A DNA stretch of 39,817 nucleotides, taken from contig WGNW01000089.1 in the NCBI GenBank assembly GCA_016124315.1, positions 1 to 39,817 on the forward strand. The letters run 5' to 3'. Under the pieces are notes generated by a model. That model made no database searches. It saw only the letters and a list, made by a program, of their open reading frames with translations, and had not been told where the DNA came from. Positions 19,265-27,111 of this stretch are shown here, in pieces. The DNA comes from Alphaproteobacteria bacterium (GTDB lineage Bacteria > Pseudomonadota > Alphaproteobacteria > SMXS01). Every line of letters starts with the position of its first letter. Within the stretch, counting starts at the first letter, position 1. A program made the translations under genes and the position numbers.

Positions 19265-22123
19265 CTAGGGACTGGTGCGCACCATTCCGGCCGCGGCCAA
19301 CGCGCCCGGCTCATCGAACCGGCGGGTCCGGTCGCATCGAATGTCGACGGCGCCGAATCGCTCCGTAACCGCGTGCAGGAATTCGTACTCGATCGACTCC
19401 AGGTAGTGGGCGCGGGTGGCCAGCGCGTCGGCGATCTTGGCGTCCAGGTCGGGGCCGAACTTGAAATGGGCCAGCGCCACTTCCACGTCGAAGGGCGGGA
19501 CACGGTTGACCGCGTGGGCGTTGCGCCGGACGATCCCGCGGCCCGTCTTCACCAGCGGCACCTTGAACAGCGCGGGCATGAGATAGCCGCGACCGCCGAA
19601 TATCGCGTGGTAGGTTTCGGGATCCTCCCGCTTCAGCATGGCGATCAGGCGGGCACGGACGCCTTCGAACACCTTTTCCGCCTCCGGCGAATCCGGACGC
19701 CGCCGAAAGCCCCGGTCGGCGTCGAAATAGGGCGCTCCCTCGAAGGGGGACCTGTCCGACCCGTAGGCCCGCTCCGCGAGGGTCGCCGGATAGGCGTCGA
19801 CCATGGTGCCGAAAACGCAGTCGTGGCCCCGCGATCCGACCAGGTCGAGGAATGGCGCGAGGCCGTCGAATTCGTCCGGCAGCATCAGGAACTCGTCGAG
19901 ATCCACCACCGCCACCCAGCGGTCCGCCAGCAGGCTTTCGGGGATCGCCTCCTTCAACAGGTGATGGAGCAGCCTGCCGTCGGCCAGGTGTTCGCTGAAC
20001 GGCCGCTCCGACGTCAGGACCGTGCAGTCGGGCTGGTCCAGTGCCGCCTCGCGGCAGCCATCGGTCGAATGGTCGTCGTAGAGCAGGAAATTCTCCACCC
20101 CCAGCCGCCGATAGTGGTCGAGGAAGTGGGGCAGCAAGTAGGATTCGTTGCGCATCATGGCGAACAGACTCGGCCCGTCCGACAGGGCGCGCCGCCGCAG
20201 GCAGCGCACGCCCTCGGGCAGCGCCGGCGGCGGCGGCGTACGGACCGGTGCGGGCGACGGCGGCACGGCGGGCGCGCCCGCGGCCTCTCTCAGCAGCCCG
20301 GCGATCCGCCCGACCGCCGCTTCGTCCAGGGACGGCAGGTCCATCCGCTCGCCCGAGTAGCGCGCGGCGATCTGCGCCGCGGTCGAACCGGCCGGCTCGT
20401 CGCGCCAGGCCGTCCCGATCAGCACGGCGAGGTCGCACCGGTCGACGGGGAAACCGTGGCGGGCGACCTCCTCGGGCGTGCAGCCGACAAGCAGTGTGCG
20501 GCATTGCCGGTTCAGCAGCAGCGGTGCTGCCCGAAGCCAGGGCGGCCGGCCCGCCTCGAGGTCGAGCCCTCTCAGGAAGACGCGCGAGGGCGTCGCGACG
20601 CCTGCCGCCGGCGGCAGGCGCGCCGCTTCGTCCCGCAGCCCTTCGCAGAGAGCCGCCAACTCTTCGGCCGGCGCCACGGCCACGATGACCGGAATGCGGT
20701 CGGGCGATGACCCGAGCAGCACCACGCCCAGCGCCGTCTCGTCGTAGCCGGCAGCCACGTGGACGTCGAGGCCGGGAAACGTATTGAACTCGATCACCGC
20801 GCCGCCCACCTCGCGCCACGGCCGGCCGATATCGGGCGTGAGATAGTCGATCCCTATCGCCCGCAATCCCGTTGCGTGGGCGATGGTCTCGCACATCGCC
20901 TTCACCTCGGGATGGACCTCGGCCAGAACGTCGGTCGGCTTGCCGCCGGTGGAGACGTTGGCGTTGCCGCGCAGCGTCAGACGCCGTCCGTGAGCGGGAA
21001 TCGTGTCCAGGCCGCAGCCTTGCGACGCCAGGTGCCGCAACGCCGCCTCGTCGCACTTGACGGCCTTCAGGTAGCGGCGTTTCACCGGGTCCGCCCGGCG
21101 CGCGGCGTTCTCCGCCTCCACCAGTTGCCCGACGGTGCTGACGCCGTCGCCGATGACCGACCCGGGCTCGCGCCGCGCCGCCGCGACGAGCCGGCCGTCA
21201 ACCACCAGCAGCCGATAGTCGTCTCCCGGCACGCACCGTTCGACGATGACGGCCCCGCCGAGGCGAGCCGCCGAGGTGAAGGCCGCCGCCACCTCCGCCT
21301 CGGTATTCACGCCGACGGTGACGCCGCGCCCCTGCCCCTGGTCCACCGGCTTGATCACGGCGTCGGGACCCAGCCGCCGCGCCAGCGCCTGCGCCTCCTC
21401 CAGGGTGCGGGCCGATCCCTGCTCGGTCGCGGGCAGGCCCAGGCTGCGGAGCAGGCGCGTGCTTTCCTCCTTGTAGCGGGCCAGCAGGTAGCCGAGGAGG
21501 CCGTCGCCATTGGACGCCGCCTCGATGAACGGACGGCCGCGCGCTCCCCATCCGTACTGCCAGACCCGCGCCACGCCCGATGGCATGAACGGGATGTTCC
21601 GCCGCCGTGCGCCCAGCATCAGGATCCGGGCGACATAGTCCGGGTGCGCCAGGGCGCACCGCCGGGCGAAATCTTCCACCTGCGCCTCGGCGGCGGCACG
21701 GACGGCGACCTCGTCGCCGGCACCCGCCGCGTCGAGCAGCCGCCAGGCGAGGTCGAGCGCCTCGAGCGCCAGGCGCCCGTCATGCATCCCGACGGACAGC
21801 AAAATGCGGCCCGGCGCCAAGACGCGGGCCCGCGCGGTCTGGACCAGACCGCGCTCCATGTTGAGCAGGTAACGGGCCAGCAGCACGGCGGCCATGGCAA
21901 GGGTGCCGAAGGCCGTCTGCGCGGCCGCCACCGGCGGCACCCAGTCGAGCCGGTCGCACAGGCTGCGCACGGCGGCGAGCCGCTCCTGCCCGTCCGGCGG
22001 CGGCTCGGCGCCGCCCCACTCGACCGCCTGGCAGGCGACGGGCTCGGAGGCGATCAGGCTTGGACCGGGCACGGTGAAACGGGACACGACGCGGAGCGGA
22101 AAATGAAGGTCCAGCGCCAGCAT
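19265..22123 (-). CDS. Fusion: cyanophycin-synthetase-like ATP-grasp enzyme plus glycosyltransferase (GT2/GT92-like)
   Basis: A 952-residue two-part protein. Residues ~1-205 resemble the N-terminal region of cyanophycin synthetase (CphA), including RNIPFMPSGVARVWQYGWG. Residues ~206-460 are an ATP-grasp domain: nucleotide-binding VIKPVDQGQGRGVTVGV, GDGVSTVGQLVEAEN, a RGNANVSTGGKPTDV stretch, and metal-binding EFNTFPGLDVH. Residues ~475-575 look like a decayed Mur-ligase part (FPVDRCDLAVLIG); no Mur-type P-loop is seen. A proline-rich linker (~615-637) joins a glycosyltransferase-like domain (~645-935) with MMRNESYLLPHFLDHYRRLG, LLYDDHSTDG and VVDLDEFLML. The ATG at 22123 follows GTGAGG. Such an enzyme could form an amide bond and add a sugar, but substrates are unknown. 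Confidence 0.82.
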   Translation of the reverse strand: MLALDLHFPLRVVSRFTVPGPSLIASEPVACQAVEWGGAEPPPDGQERLAAVRSLCDRLDWVPPVAAAQTAFGTLAMAAVLLARYLLNMERGLVQTARARVLAPGRILLSVGMHDGRLALEALDLAWRLLDAAGAGDEVAVRAAAEAQVEDFARRCALAHPDYVARILMLGARRRNIPFMPSGVARVWQYGWGARGRPFIEAASNGDGLLGYLLARYKEESTRLLRSLGLPATEQGSARTLEEAQALARRLGPDAVIKPVDQGQGRGVTVGVNTEAEVAAAFTSAARLGGAVIVERCVPGDDYRLLVVDGRLVAAARREPGSVIGDGVSTVGQLVEAENAARRADPVKRRYLKAVKCDEAALRHLASQGCGLDTIPAHGRRLTLRGNANVSTGGKPTDVLAEVHPEVKAMCETIAHATGLRAIGIDYLTPDIGRPWREVGGAVIEFNTFPGLDVHVAAGYDETALGVVLLGSSPDRIPVIVAVAPAEELAALCEGLRDEAARLPPAAGVATPSRVFLRGLDLEAGRPPWLRAAPLLLNRQCRTLLVGCTPEEVARHGFPVDRCDLAVLIGTAWRDEPAGSTAAQIAARYSGERMDLPSLDEAAVGRIAGLLREAAGAPAVPPSPAPVRTPPPPALPEGVRCLRRRALSDGPSLFAMMRNESYLLPHFLDHYRRLGVENFLLYDDHSTDGCREAALDQPDCTVLTSERPFSEHLADGRLLHHLLKEAIPESLLADRWVAVVDLDEFLMLPDEFDGLAPFLDLVGSRGHDCVFGTMVDAYPATLAERAYGSDRSPFEGAPYFDADRGFRRRPDSPEAEKVFEGVRARLIAMLKREDPETYHAIFGGRGYLMPALFKVPLVKTGRGIVRRNAHAVNRVPPFDVEVALAHFKFGPDLDAKIADALATRAHYLESIEYEFLHAVTERFGAVDIRCDRTRRFDEPGALAAAGMVRTSP

Positions 22124-22337
22124 GCTGCCTCACGCGGCTCCGGGCGGCCGGCACGGGCGCCTGACGGCCCGGCCGTCTATGAAATCGCTTCGGCTCATGC
22201 CCGGTTCCCCCTAAGGCCGACCTCCGCACGCACATTGCGGAAACGAAATGCTACCGGAAGGTCGGAGTGGGGCCAAGCCGCGGGCGCGTTCCCGGGTTCC
22301 GCTTCTGGTACCGGGGGCGCGGGAACTCCGGATGCGA

Positions 22338-22367
22338 GAATGCCGGGCCCTTGCGGGCCCGGCATTC
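22338..22367 (-). other. Very stable 13-bp hairpin with GNRA-type loop on the minus strand
   Basis: The arms GAATGCCGGGCCC and GGGCCCGGCATTC are perfectly complementary with a 4-nt loop. Read on the minus strand the loop is GCAA, a stable GNRA tetraloop; on the plus strand it is TTGC. No T-run follows on either strand, so it is not a classical intrinsic terminator. Confidence 0.7.
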
Positions 22368-22440
22368 CGGGGAAGACTTCATGTCTTGGGGAGACGATGA
22401 AGGGGAAAGGCCCTGGAAACGGGGAGGAAACAGGGCCATC

Positions 22441-22499
22441 CCACGGAGCCTCAATATGAGGAGGCGTCCGTGCCGCCGCGGTGAACCGTTGCTCCGTGG
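22441..22499. promoter_or_regulatory. Candidate RNA switch: two mutually exclusive stems
   Basis: The segment CCACGGAGC (22441-22449) pairs perfectly with GCTCCGTGG (22491-22499). The overlapping segment CACGGAGCCTC (22442-22452) pairs with 22461-22472 over 11 bp with a single bulged G. The two cannot form together, as in attenuators and riboswitches. It lies just upstream of three further hairpins on the minus strand. Direction and ligand are unknown. Confidence 0.4.
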
Positions 22500-22648
22500 C
22501 GACAACTCGGAAAGTAATTGTGCGGCGCAGCATAGTCTACGCGCATTCGTTCAAACCCGATATGCATTAATGCCTTACGAATTCCCTCCGGGAATGTTGC
22601 AGCCGCGTACCGGGCGGGAACATGCCGCAGCGCGGCCAGCCGGCCGGC

Positions 22649-22689
22649 TTGCGCCAGATCAAGGCGGATCCACCTGTCCGGCGTAGACT
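22649..22689 (+). promoter_or_regulatory. FNR/FixK-type box and -10 element before the cytochrome-like gene
   Basis: TTGCGCCAGATCAA (22649-22662) matches the FNR/FixK/Dnr consensus TTGAT-N4-ATCAA at 8 of 10 fixed positions. A TAGACT -10-like hexamer follows at 22684-22689. If transcription starts near 22696, the box is centred at about -40.5, close to the class II activator position. The ATG of the haem protein is then 21 nt downstream with GGGAGGG before it. Confidence 0.6.
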
Positions 22690-22716
22690 TCCACCGACGA
22701 TGAAAGGGAGGGTCGC

Positions 22717-23118
22717 ATGCGTCGGGTTTGGGCTACATGGTTCGGCGTCTGCCTGCTGGCATGGGCCGGCGCGGCGGCCGCCCAGGGCACCACCCACGGC
22801 GAGGCGACGCAACCCGACCCGCTGAAGACGCCACTGGACCAGTTCGAGCGCAACCCCATTCCCGAGCGCCGGGAGGCGCCGCGCCACATGGACTGGGGCG
22901 GCCTGAAGCCCGACCGGGGCCGCGAGGAAACATTCTACTTCTGCGCTCCCTGCCACTCCGACGCCCGCATCGTGGCGTCTCGCAAGACCCGCGCCCAGTG
23001 GGCCGCGACCATCGACTGGATGCTGGCGGCCTATCCGGAGTACAAGCGCCTCGATCCGGACGAGCGGAACCTGATCCTGGATTACCTCGCCCGCAACTAC
23101 GGGCCTCAGTCCCGCTAA
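22717..23118 (+). CDS. Small secreted c-type cytochrome-like protein
   Basis: A 133-residue protein with a signal peptide (VWATWFGVCLLAWAGAAAAQ) and a single haem-attachment motif, CAPCH, at about residues 76-80. The remainder has the pattern seen in small sulfite-dehydrogenase-type or related cytochrome subunits: SRKTRAQWAATIDWMLA, with Met as possible distal ligand, then LDPDERNLILDYLARNYGP. It would be exported by Sec, receive haem c and carry electrons in the periplasm. The ATG follows GGGAGGG. The FNR/FixK-type box just upstream suggests induction under low oxygen or nitrosative conditions. No catalytic partner is adjacent, so the donor and acceptor are unknown. Confidence 0.85.
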   Translation: MRRVWATWFGVCLLAWAGAAAAQGTTHGEATQPDPLKTPLDQFERNPIPERREAPRHMDWGGLKPDRGREETFYFCAPCHSDARIVASRKTRAQWAATIDWMLAAYPEYKRLDPDERNLILDYLARNYGPQSR

Positions 23119-23233
23119 GGCGAAGCAACGTCATTGCGGCCGATCTTTTCCGGTCGCGACCGCTCTCCTCTGTTATCGGCCTGACTTTTTTGTCAGACTG
23201 CCCGCTCGGAATCGACAGACGGGGAGAGCGAGC

Positions 23234-23644
23234 ATGTCGAACGGTACGGTGGAAGACCGCCTGGCGGTCCGGGAACTGATCGAGCGCTATTGCGAGGGCG
23301 TCAACCAGCGCGACGCCCAGATCTGGGGCTCGACCTGGGCCGAGGACAGCGAATGGAACCTGCCCGTGGTGCCGGGCATGGAGGCGGTCAAGGGCCGCGC
23401 CAACATCGTCCAGGCCTGGGTCGACTCCATGAAGCTGTTTCCCTTCGTCAACATGATGTCCATGCCCACCAGCATGACCTTCGACGGCGACCGCGCCCGC
23501 ATCCGTTCCTACACCTCGGAAGTGGCCGAGATGCAGGACGGCACGGTGATCTGCCCGCGCGGCCAGTACGACGACGAGGTGGTCCGGCAGGACGGGCGCT
23601 GGCTGTTCGCGCGCCGCTCGTTCAAGCCGCTTCACGGCGAATAA
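23234..23644 (+). CDS. SnoaL-like/NTF2-fold protein
   Basis: A 136-residue protein of the SnoaL-like type. Seen: an N-terminal helix with VEDRLAVRELIERYCEGVNQ and RDAQIWGSTWAEDSEWNL, the VKGRANIVQAW segment and a closing RWLFARRSFKP, all typical of the cone-shaped NTF2 fold that binds small hydrophobic molecules. The family includes isomerases, dehydratases and non-catalytic binders, so the reaction is not assigned. The ATG follows GGGGAG at 6-7 nt. The next gene, an alpha/beta hydrolase, starts 11 bp after its stop, so they are probably cotranscribed and may act on related compounds. Confidence 0.87.
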   Translation: MSNGTVEDRLAVRELIERYCEGVNQRDAQIWGSTWAEDSEWNLPVVPGMEAVKGRANIVQAWVDSMKLFPFVNMMSMPTSMTFDGDRARIRSYTSEVAEMQDGTVICPRGQYDDEVVRQDGRWLFARRSFKPLHGE

Positions 23645-23655
23645 GGCCTTTCCGG

Positions 23656-24363
23656 GTGAGCAGCTTCGTCCTCGTGCATGGCGGCTGGCACGGCGGCTGG
23701 TGCTGGCGGCGCGTCGCCCGCCGGCTGCGCGAGCAGGGCCACGAGGTGTTCACGCCGACCCTGACCGGCCTGGGCGAGCGGTCGCACTTGCTGTCCCATG
23801 CCATCAACCTCGACACCCATGTGGAAGACGTGCTGGGCGTCCTCGACTGGGAGGATCTCGACGACGTGGTGCTGGTCGGTCACTCCTATGGCGGGCTGGT
23901 GGTGACTGGAGCCGCCGACCGGCGGCCGGAGCGCATCGCCGCGCTGGTGTTCCTCGACGCGTTCATCGGCGAGGACGGCGAATCGCTGCTGACCCTGACC
24001 AGCGACGACTTCCGGCCGTTCCTGCTGGACGGCGCCGGCCGCAACGGCGGCCTGCTGGTGCCGCCCGTGTCCGCCGCCCAGTTCAACGTGGGGCCGGAGG
24101 ACCAGGCCTGGGTGGACGGCAAGTGCGGACTGCATCCCTTCGCCTGCTTCCTGCAGCGCCAGTCGCTGACCGGCGCGTGGCACGGCATCCGCCGCAAGGC
24201 GAGCCTGCTGGCCACCGGCTGGTCGCCCAATCCCCTCGCCGGCCGCTTCGAGGCCTTGCGCGGCGATCCCGGCTGGATCACCATCGAGATGGAGTGCGGC
24301 CACGACATGATGGTCGACCGGCCCGGCGACGTTGCGGACTGGCTCGCGGGCCTCGCGCCCTGA
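23656..24363 (+). CDS. Alpha/beta-fold hydrolase (small esterase type)
   Basis: A 235-residue hydrolase resembling EstC-like and plant methylesterase/salicylate-esterase-type enzymes. It opens with SSFVLVHGGWHGGWCW, has PTLTGLGERSHL, the nucleophile elbow VLVGHSYGGLV (Ser about residue 78), and the histidine in MECGHDMMVDRPGDVADWL near the C-terminus. The GTG at 23656 is chosen because the hydrophobic strand beginning SSFVLVHGG starts just after it and AAGG lies upstream; the open frame before it is a shadow of the SnoaL-like gene. It is 11 bp downstream of that gene, so one operon is likely. The ester substrate is unknown. Confidence 0.87.
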   Translation: MSSFVLVHGGWHGGWCWRRVARRLREQGHEVFTPTLTGLGERSHLLSHAINLDTHVEDVLGVLDWEDLDDVVLVGHSYGGLVVTGAADRRPERIAALVFLDAFIGEDGESLLTLTSDDFRPFLLDGAGRNGGLLVPPVSAAQFNVGPEDQAWVDGKCGLHPFACFLQRQSLTGAWHGIRRKASLLATGWSPNPLAGRFEALRGDPGWITIEMECGHDMMVDRPGDVADWLAGLAP

Positions 24364-24426
24364 GCGGACCGGAAACTCGCCGCCCGCCCGACCGTTGACA
24401 GGCAAAGCGCAGCAGCGGAGAGGGTC

Positions 24427-24669
24427 ATGACCGACTTGACGTACAAGATCATCCGGCACGAGGGCGGCTGGGCCTACAAGGTCGGGGACGCGATCTCCGA
24501 ATGCTATCCCAGCCACGACGAGGCCATGGGCGCCGCCAAGGCGGCCGCGGCCCGCCAGGAACTGCCGGGCGAGAACACCGTCATCGAGTGGGAGGACGAA
24601 CGGGGCCGCTGGCACCAGGAGACCGCCTCCGGCGACGACCGGCCCCACACCGAGGTCGAGGACGGCTGA
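24427..24669 (+). CDS. DUF2188-like small protein
   Basis: An 80-residue, mainly beta-strand protein. The pattern YKIIRHEGGWAYKVGDAISE followed by SHDEAMGAAKAAAARQE and an acidic tail resembles DUF2188-type proteins, in which a GGW-x-x-K strand is followed by an EA-x-x-x-A helix. The function is not known. The ATG follows AGAGGG. A TTGACA lies 27 bp upstream of the start but has no matching -10 element. Its stop is 13 bp from the convergent glycosyltransferase gene. Confidence 0.7.
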   Translation: MTDLTYKIIRHEGGWAYKVGDAISECYPSHDEAMGAAKAAAARQELPGENTVIEWEDERGRWHQETASGDDRPHTEVEDG

Positions 24670-24682
24670 CGCCTGCTGCGGA

Positions 24683-25693
24683 TCAGTCCGCGGTCGCAAT
24701 CCCCAGCCGAGCCCGCAGGGTGCCCAGGTCCAGGTGACGGCCGCGATAGCGCGAGAACGCCGCCCCCAGCCCCAGGCCCGCCAGCAGCCGCGCGAAGACG
24801 CCGCGCCATCCGGACCGCAGGGTCCGCCGACCGCCCACCAGGGCGGCGGCCCAGTCGAATCGGCGGATATAGAAGTAGGAATGGAACAGGCCTTCTGCCG
24901 TCCGGTCGGCCTCGTCCAGGGTGGCGGCGCCGAACCGGTTGCGGATCAGCGGGTCCCGCGCCAGCAGTTCCAGGATCAGCAGCCGGCCCTCGGTGTTGAG
25001 CAGGTCTTCGCCGGAGAAGTTGCCGGCGTGGCGGCGGACCAGGCTGGTCACCTTCCAGTCGCACGCGACCGTCGCCCGCGACAGCATCCGCCGGGTCAGG
25101 TGCGCGTCCTCCGCCGGCAGCCGCGCCACCAGCGGCGACGTGCCGCCCACCGCCTCGTAGAGCGCCCGGGTGTAGAGCATCCCCGTGGTGAAGACGGGCT
25201 GGAAGTCCAGGAAGGCGGCGTAGGGCGCTTCGCCCAGGTATCGGAAGTCGCCGTCGCGCCCGCCGTCGAACCGCTCCCACCAGCCGGGCGGGGCGGTCGA
25301 GAACTTGTCGGCCCCGCCTGCCGCTCCCGGCCCGAAGAATCGGAAATTGGCGAACGCCAGGTCGGTGCCCGGCCACCGGGCGACCGCCTCGGCCAGCCGC
25401 TCCAGATGGTCGGTCTCCCACAGGTCGTCGCTGTCGCAGGGCGCGATCCAGGGGCTGGAGGTGGCGGCGATGGCATGGGCGCGGGCGGCGGCCGGCCCGC
25501 CATTGGCCACGGTGCGCCAGCGGACGCGGTCGCCATAGGAGGCGAGCACGCCGTCCGTCCCGTCGCTGGAGCCGTCGTCGCAGACGAAGATTTCCGCCGG
25601 CGGCAGGCGCTGCGCCAGGATGGAGTCCAGGCACTCGCCCAGTTCGTCGGCACGGTTGTAGGCCGGGACCACCGCGGCGATCCGGATCGGCAT
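24683..25693 (-). CDS. Family 2 glycosyltransferase
   Basis: A GT-A fold enzyme of 336 residues. Seen: RIAAVVPAYNRADELGECLD at the start, CDDGSSDGT, NGGPAAARAHAIA, the metal-binding CDSDDLWE (about residues 86-93), and the acceptor-side ED motif in LPAEDAHLTRR with R-H-x-x-N. The C-terminal ~80 residues are basic and helical, possibly membrane-associated. Sugar donor and acceptor are unknown. The ATG at 25693 has GAGGGGG at a good distance. It is transcribed away from the MFS carrier and converges on the DUF2188-like gene. It shares no operon with the ATP-grasp/glycosyltransferase fusion 2.5 kb to the left. Confidence 0.88.
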   Translation of the reverse strand: MPIRIAAVVPAYNRADELGECLDSILAQRLPPAEIFVCDDGSSDGTDGVLASYGDRVRWRTVANGGPAAARAHAIAATSSPWIAPCDSDDLWETDHLERLAEAVARWPGTDLAFANFRFFGPGAAGGADKFSTAPPGWWERFDGGRDGDFRYLGEAPYAAFLDFQPVFTTGMLYTRALYEAVGGTSPLVARLPAEDAHLTRRMLSRATVACDWKVTSLVRRHAGNFSGEDLLNTEGRLLILELLARDPLIRNRFGAATLDEADRTAEGLFHSYFYIRRFDWAAALVGGRRTLRSGWRGVFARLLAGLGLGAAFSRYRGRHLDLGTLRARLGIATAD

Positions 25694-25827
25694 CGGCGCC
25701 CCCTCAGAGCGAAATTACGCCGCAGAAACCGAAGCCTAGCACGGGCGAAAGGCCGCTGGCATTAGCCCTTTGCCGGACTCGCCCGGCATGCCATGGTGAC
25801 CAGGGAGAAAACGCAGGGGGACCGCTC

Positions 25828-27111
25828 ATGGAACGACAGGTGTGCCGGAAGATCGCCTTCAGGCTGCTGCCGTTCCTGGTGATCTGCTACTTCCTGTCGT
25901 TCCTCGACCGGGTCAACGTCAGCTACGCCGAGCTGACCATGAGCGTCGACCTGGGCTTCTCCGCCTCGGTCTACGGCTGGGGCGCGGGCATCTTCTTCGT
26001 CGGCTACGCGCTGTTCGAGGTGCCCAGCAACATCCTGCTGCACCGCTTCGGCGCGCGGCGCTGGATCGCCCGGATCATGATCTCCTGGGGCATCATCTCG
26101 GCCTGCCTGTCGCTGGTGGATTCGGCATTCAGCTTCTACGCGCTGCGCTTCCTGCTGGGGTTCGCCGAGGCCGGCTTCTTTCCCGGCATCATCTACTACC
26201 TGTCGCGCTGGTTCCCCGCCGCCTGGCGCGCCCGGATCGTCGGCTCGTTCATGATCGCCCTGCCGCTGTCCTCGGTGCTGGGCGCGCCGGTGTCGTCGGT
26301 GATCCTCGGCGTCGACCATTTCGGACTCGCCGGCTGGCAATGGCTGTTCATCCTGGAAGGCGTGCCCACGGTGCTGATGGGTGTCGTGGTGCTGCTGGTG
26401 CTGCCCGACGGCCCCGGCGACGCCTCCTGGCTGAAGTCCGACGAGCGGCAGTGGCTGCAGGAGACGCTCGCGACCGAGGAAGCCGCCGCCGACCACGGCT
26501 CCATCGAGGAAGCGCTGTTCAGCGGCCGGGTCTGGGCGCTGTGCTTCGTCTATCTGGCCATCGTCGTCGGCCTCTACGGCTTCACCTTCTGGATCCCGCA
26601 GATCACCAAGGGGTTGGGTGGACTGAGCAATGCCGAGGCGATTCTGATCACCGTGCTGCCCAACGCCCTGGCCGCCGCGGTGCTGGTGATCTGGGGCCGC
26701 CGGTCGGACGACAGCGGCGAGCGGGTCGGCCATCTGGCGTGGCCAGCGCTACTGGGCGGCGCGCTGTTCGCCGCCGCCGGCGCCACCTCCGACCGGCCGC
26801 TGGTGAGCTACGTCCTGCTGTGCAGCGGCTTCCTGGCGAGCTTTGCTGCTTTCCCGGTGTTCTGGACGCTGCCCATGGCCATCCTGGGCGGCAGCGGCGC
26901 GGCCGCCGGCATCGCCCTGATCAATTCGATCGGCAATTTGGGCGGGTTCCTCGGGCCGGTGATCATCGGCGAGGTGAAGGACCTGACCGGCAGCTACGGC
27001 GCCGGCCTCGCCGTCGTCGGCGGCTTCGTCGCCATGGCCGGCGTGCTGACCCTCGCCCTAGCCCGCATCACGTCCAGCTGGAAATCGGAAATCCGCGCCG
27101 GCCAGGCCTAG
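25828..27111 (+). CDS. MFS transporter, anion:cation symporter (tartrate/phthalate permease-like)
   Basis: A 427-residue, 12-helix carrier. The ACS-family signature opens the protein: RLLPFLVICYFLSFLDRVNV (helix 1), then GAGIFFVGYALFEVPSNILL (helix 2) and RFGARRWIARIMISWG (the motif A loop). The segment GFAEAGFFPGIIYYLSRWFP is typical of the same family, which takes up organic acids such as tartrate, glucarate or phthalate with protons. The central loop and second half are intact. The start ATG follows CAGGGGGA. The final codons overlap the convergent nucleotidyltransferase: their stops share the palindrome CTAG at 27108-27111. Confidence 0.92.
   Translation: MERQVCRKIAFRLLPFLVICYFLSFLDRVNVSYAELTMSVDLGFSASVYGWGAGIFFVGYALFEVPSNILLHRFGARRWIARIMISWGIISACLSLVDSAFSFYALRFLLGFAEAGFFPGIIYYLSRWFPAAWRARIVGSFMIALPLSSVLGAPVSSVILGVDHFGLAGWQWLFILEGVPTVLMGVVVLLVLPDGPGDASWLKSDERQWLQETLATEEAAADHGSIEEALFSGRVWALCFVYLAIVVGLYGFTFWIPQITKGLGGLSNAEAILITVLPNALAAAVLVIWGRRSDDSGERVGHLAWPALLGGALFAAAGATSDRPLVSYVLLCSGFLASFAAFPVFWTLPMAILGGSGAAAGIALINSIGNLGGFLGPVIIGEVKDLTGSYGAGLAVVGGFVAMAGVLTLALARITSSWKSEIRAGQA

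Larger units (their letters stand above)
22124..22716. other. 593-bp non-coding region with several strong hairpins
   Basis: No convincing gene is seen between the ATP-grasp fusion (minus) and the cytochrome-like gene (plus). Inverted repeats are dense: 22217-22226 with 22255-22265 (10 bp, one bulged A); 22338-22350 with 22355-22367 (13 bp perfect, 4-nt loop); 22374-22378 with 22384-22388; 22409-22415 with 22431-22437; 22442-22452 with 22461-22472; and 22441-22449 with 22491-22499. The last two share one arm, so they exclude each other. GC drops at 22510-22590, where a GCATTAATGC palindrome lies at 22564-22573. Read on the minus strand it would be the leader of the fusion gene. A structured leader or small RNA is inferred. 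Confidence 0.6.

Noticed and set aside
18662..20710. 682-codon plus-strand frame opposite the secreted orphan and the ATP-grasp fusion
   Set aside because: It spans two unrelated genes and an intergenic gap, has no recognisable motif, and its residues (many R, H, G, A) are typical of a GC-rich shadow.
22338..22367. Classical intrinsic terminator
   Set aside because: No run of T follows the hairpin on either strand.
20759..22459. 566-codon plus-strand frame over the fusion gene and its upstream region
   Set aside because: Mostly antisense to CphA-like motifs; the part beyond 22123 includes the hairpins and has no ribosome-binding site or domain.
22267..22686. Plus-strand frame of 139 codons in the structured intergenic region, including a possible ATG after GGGGAGG
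   Set aside because: No domain or hydrophobic pattern, it crosses all hairpins, and the GGGGAGG lies too far (about 30 nt) from the ATG at 22456. Kept as non-coding, but ribosome profiling could overturn this.
24395..24400. TTGACA as the promoter of the DUF2188-like gene
   Set aside because: The hexamer 17 nt downstream (GAGAGG) overlaps the ribosome-binding site and is not a -10.
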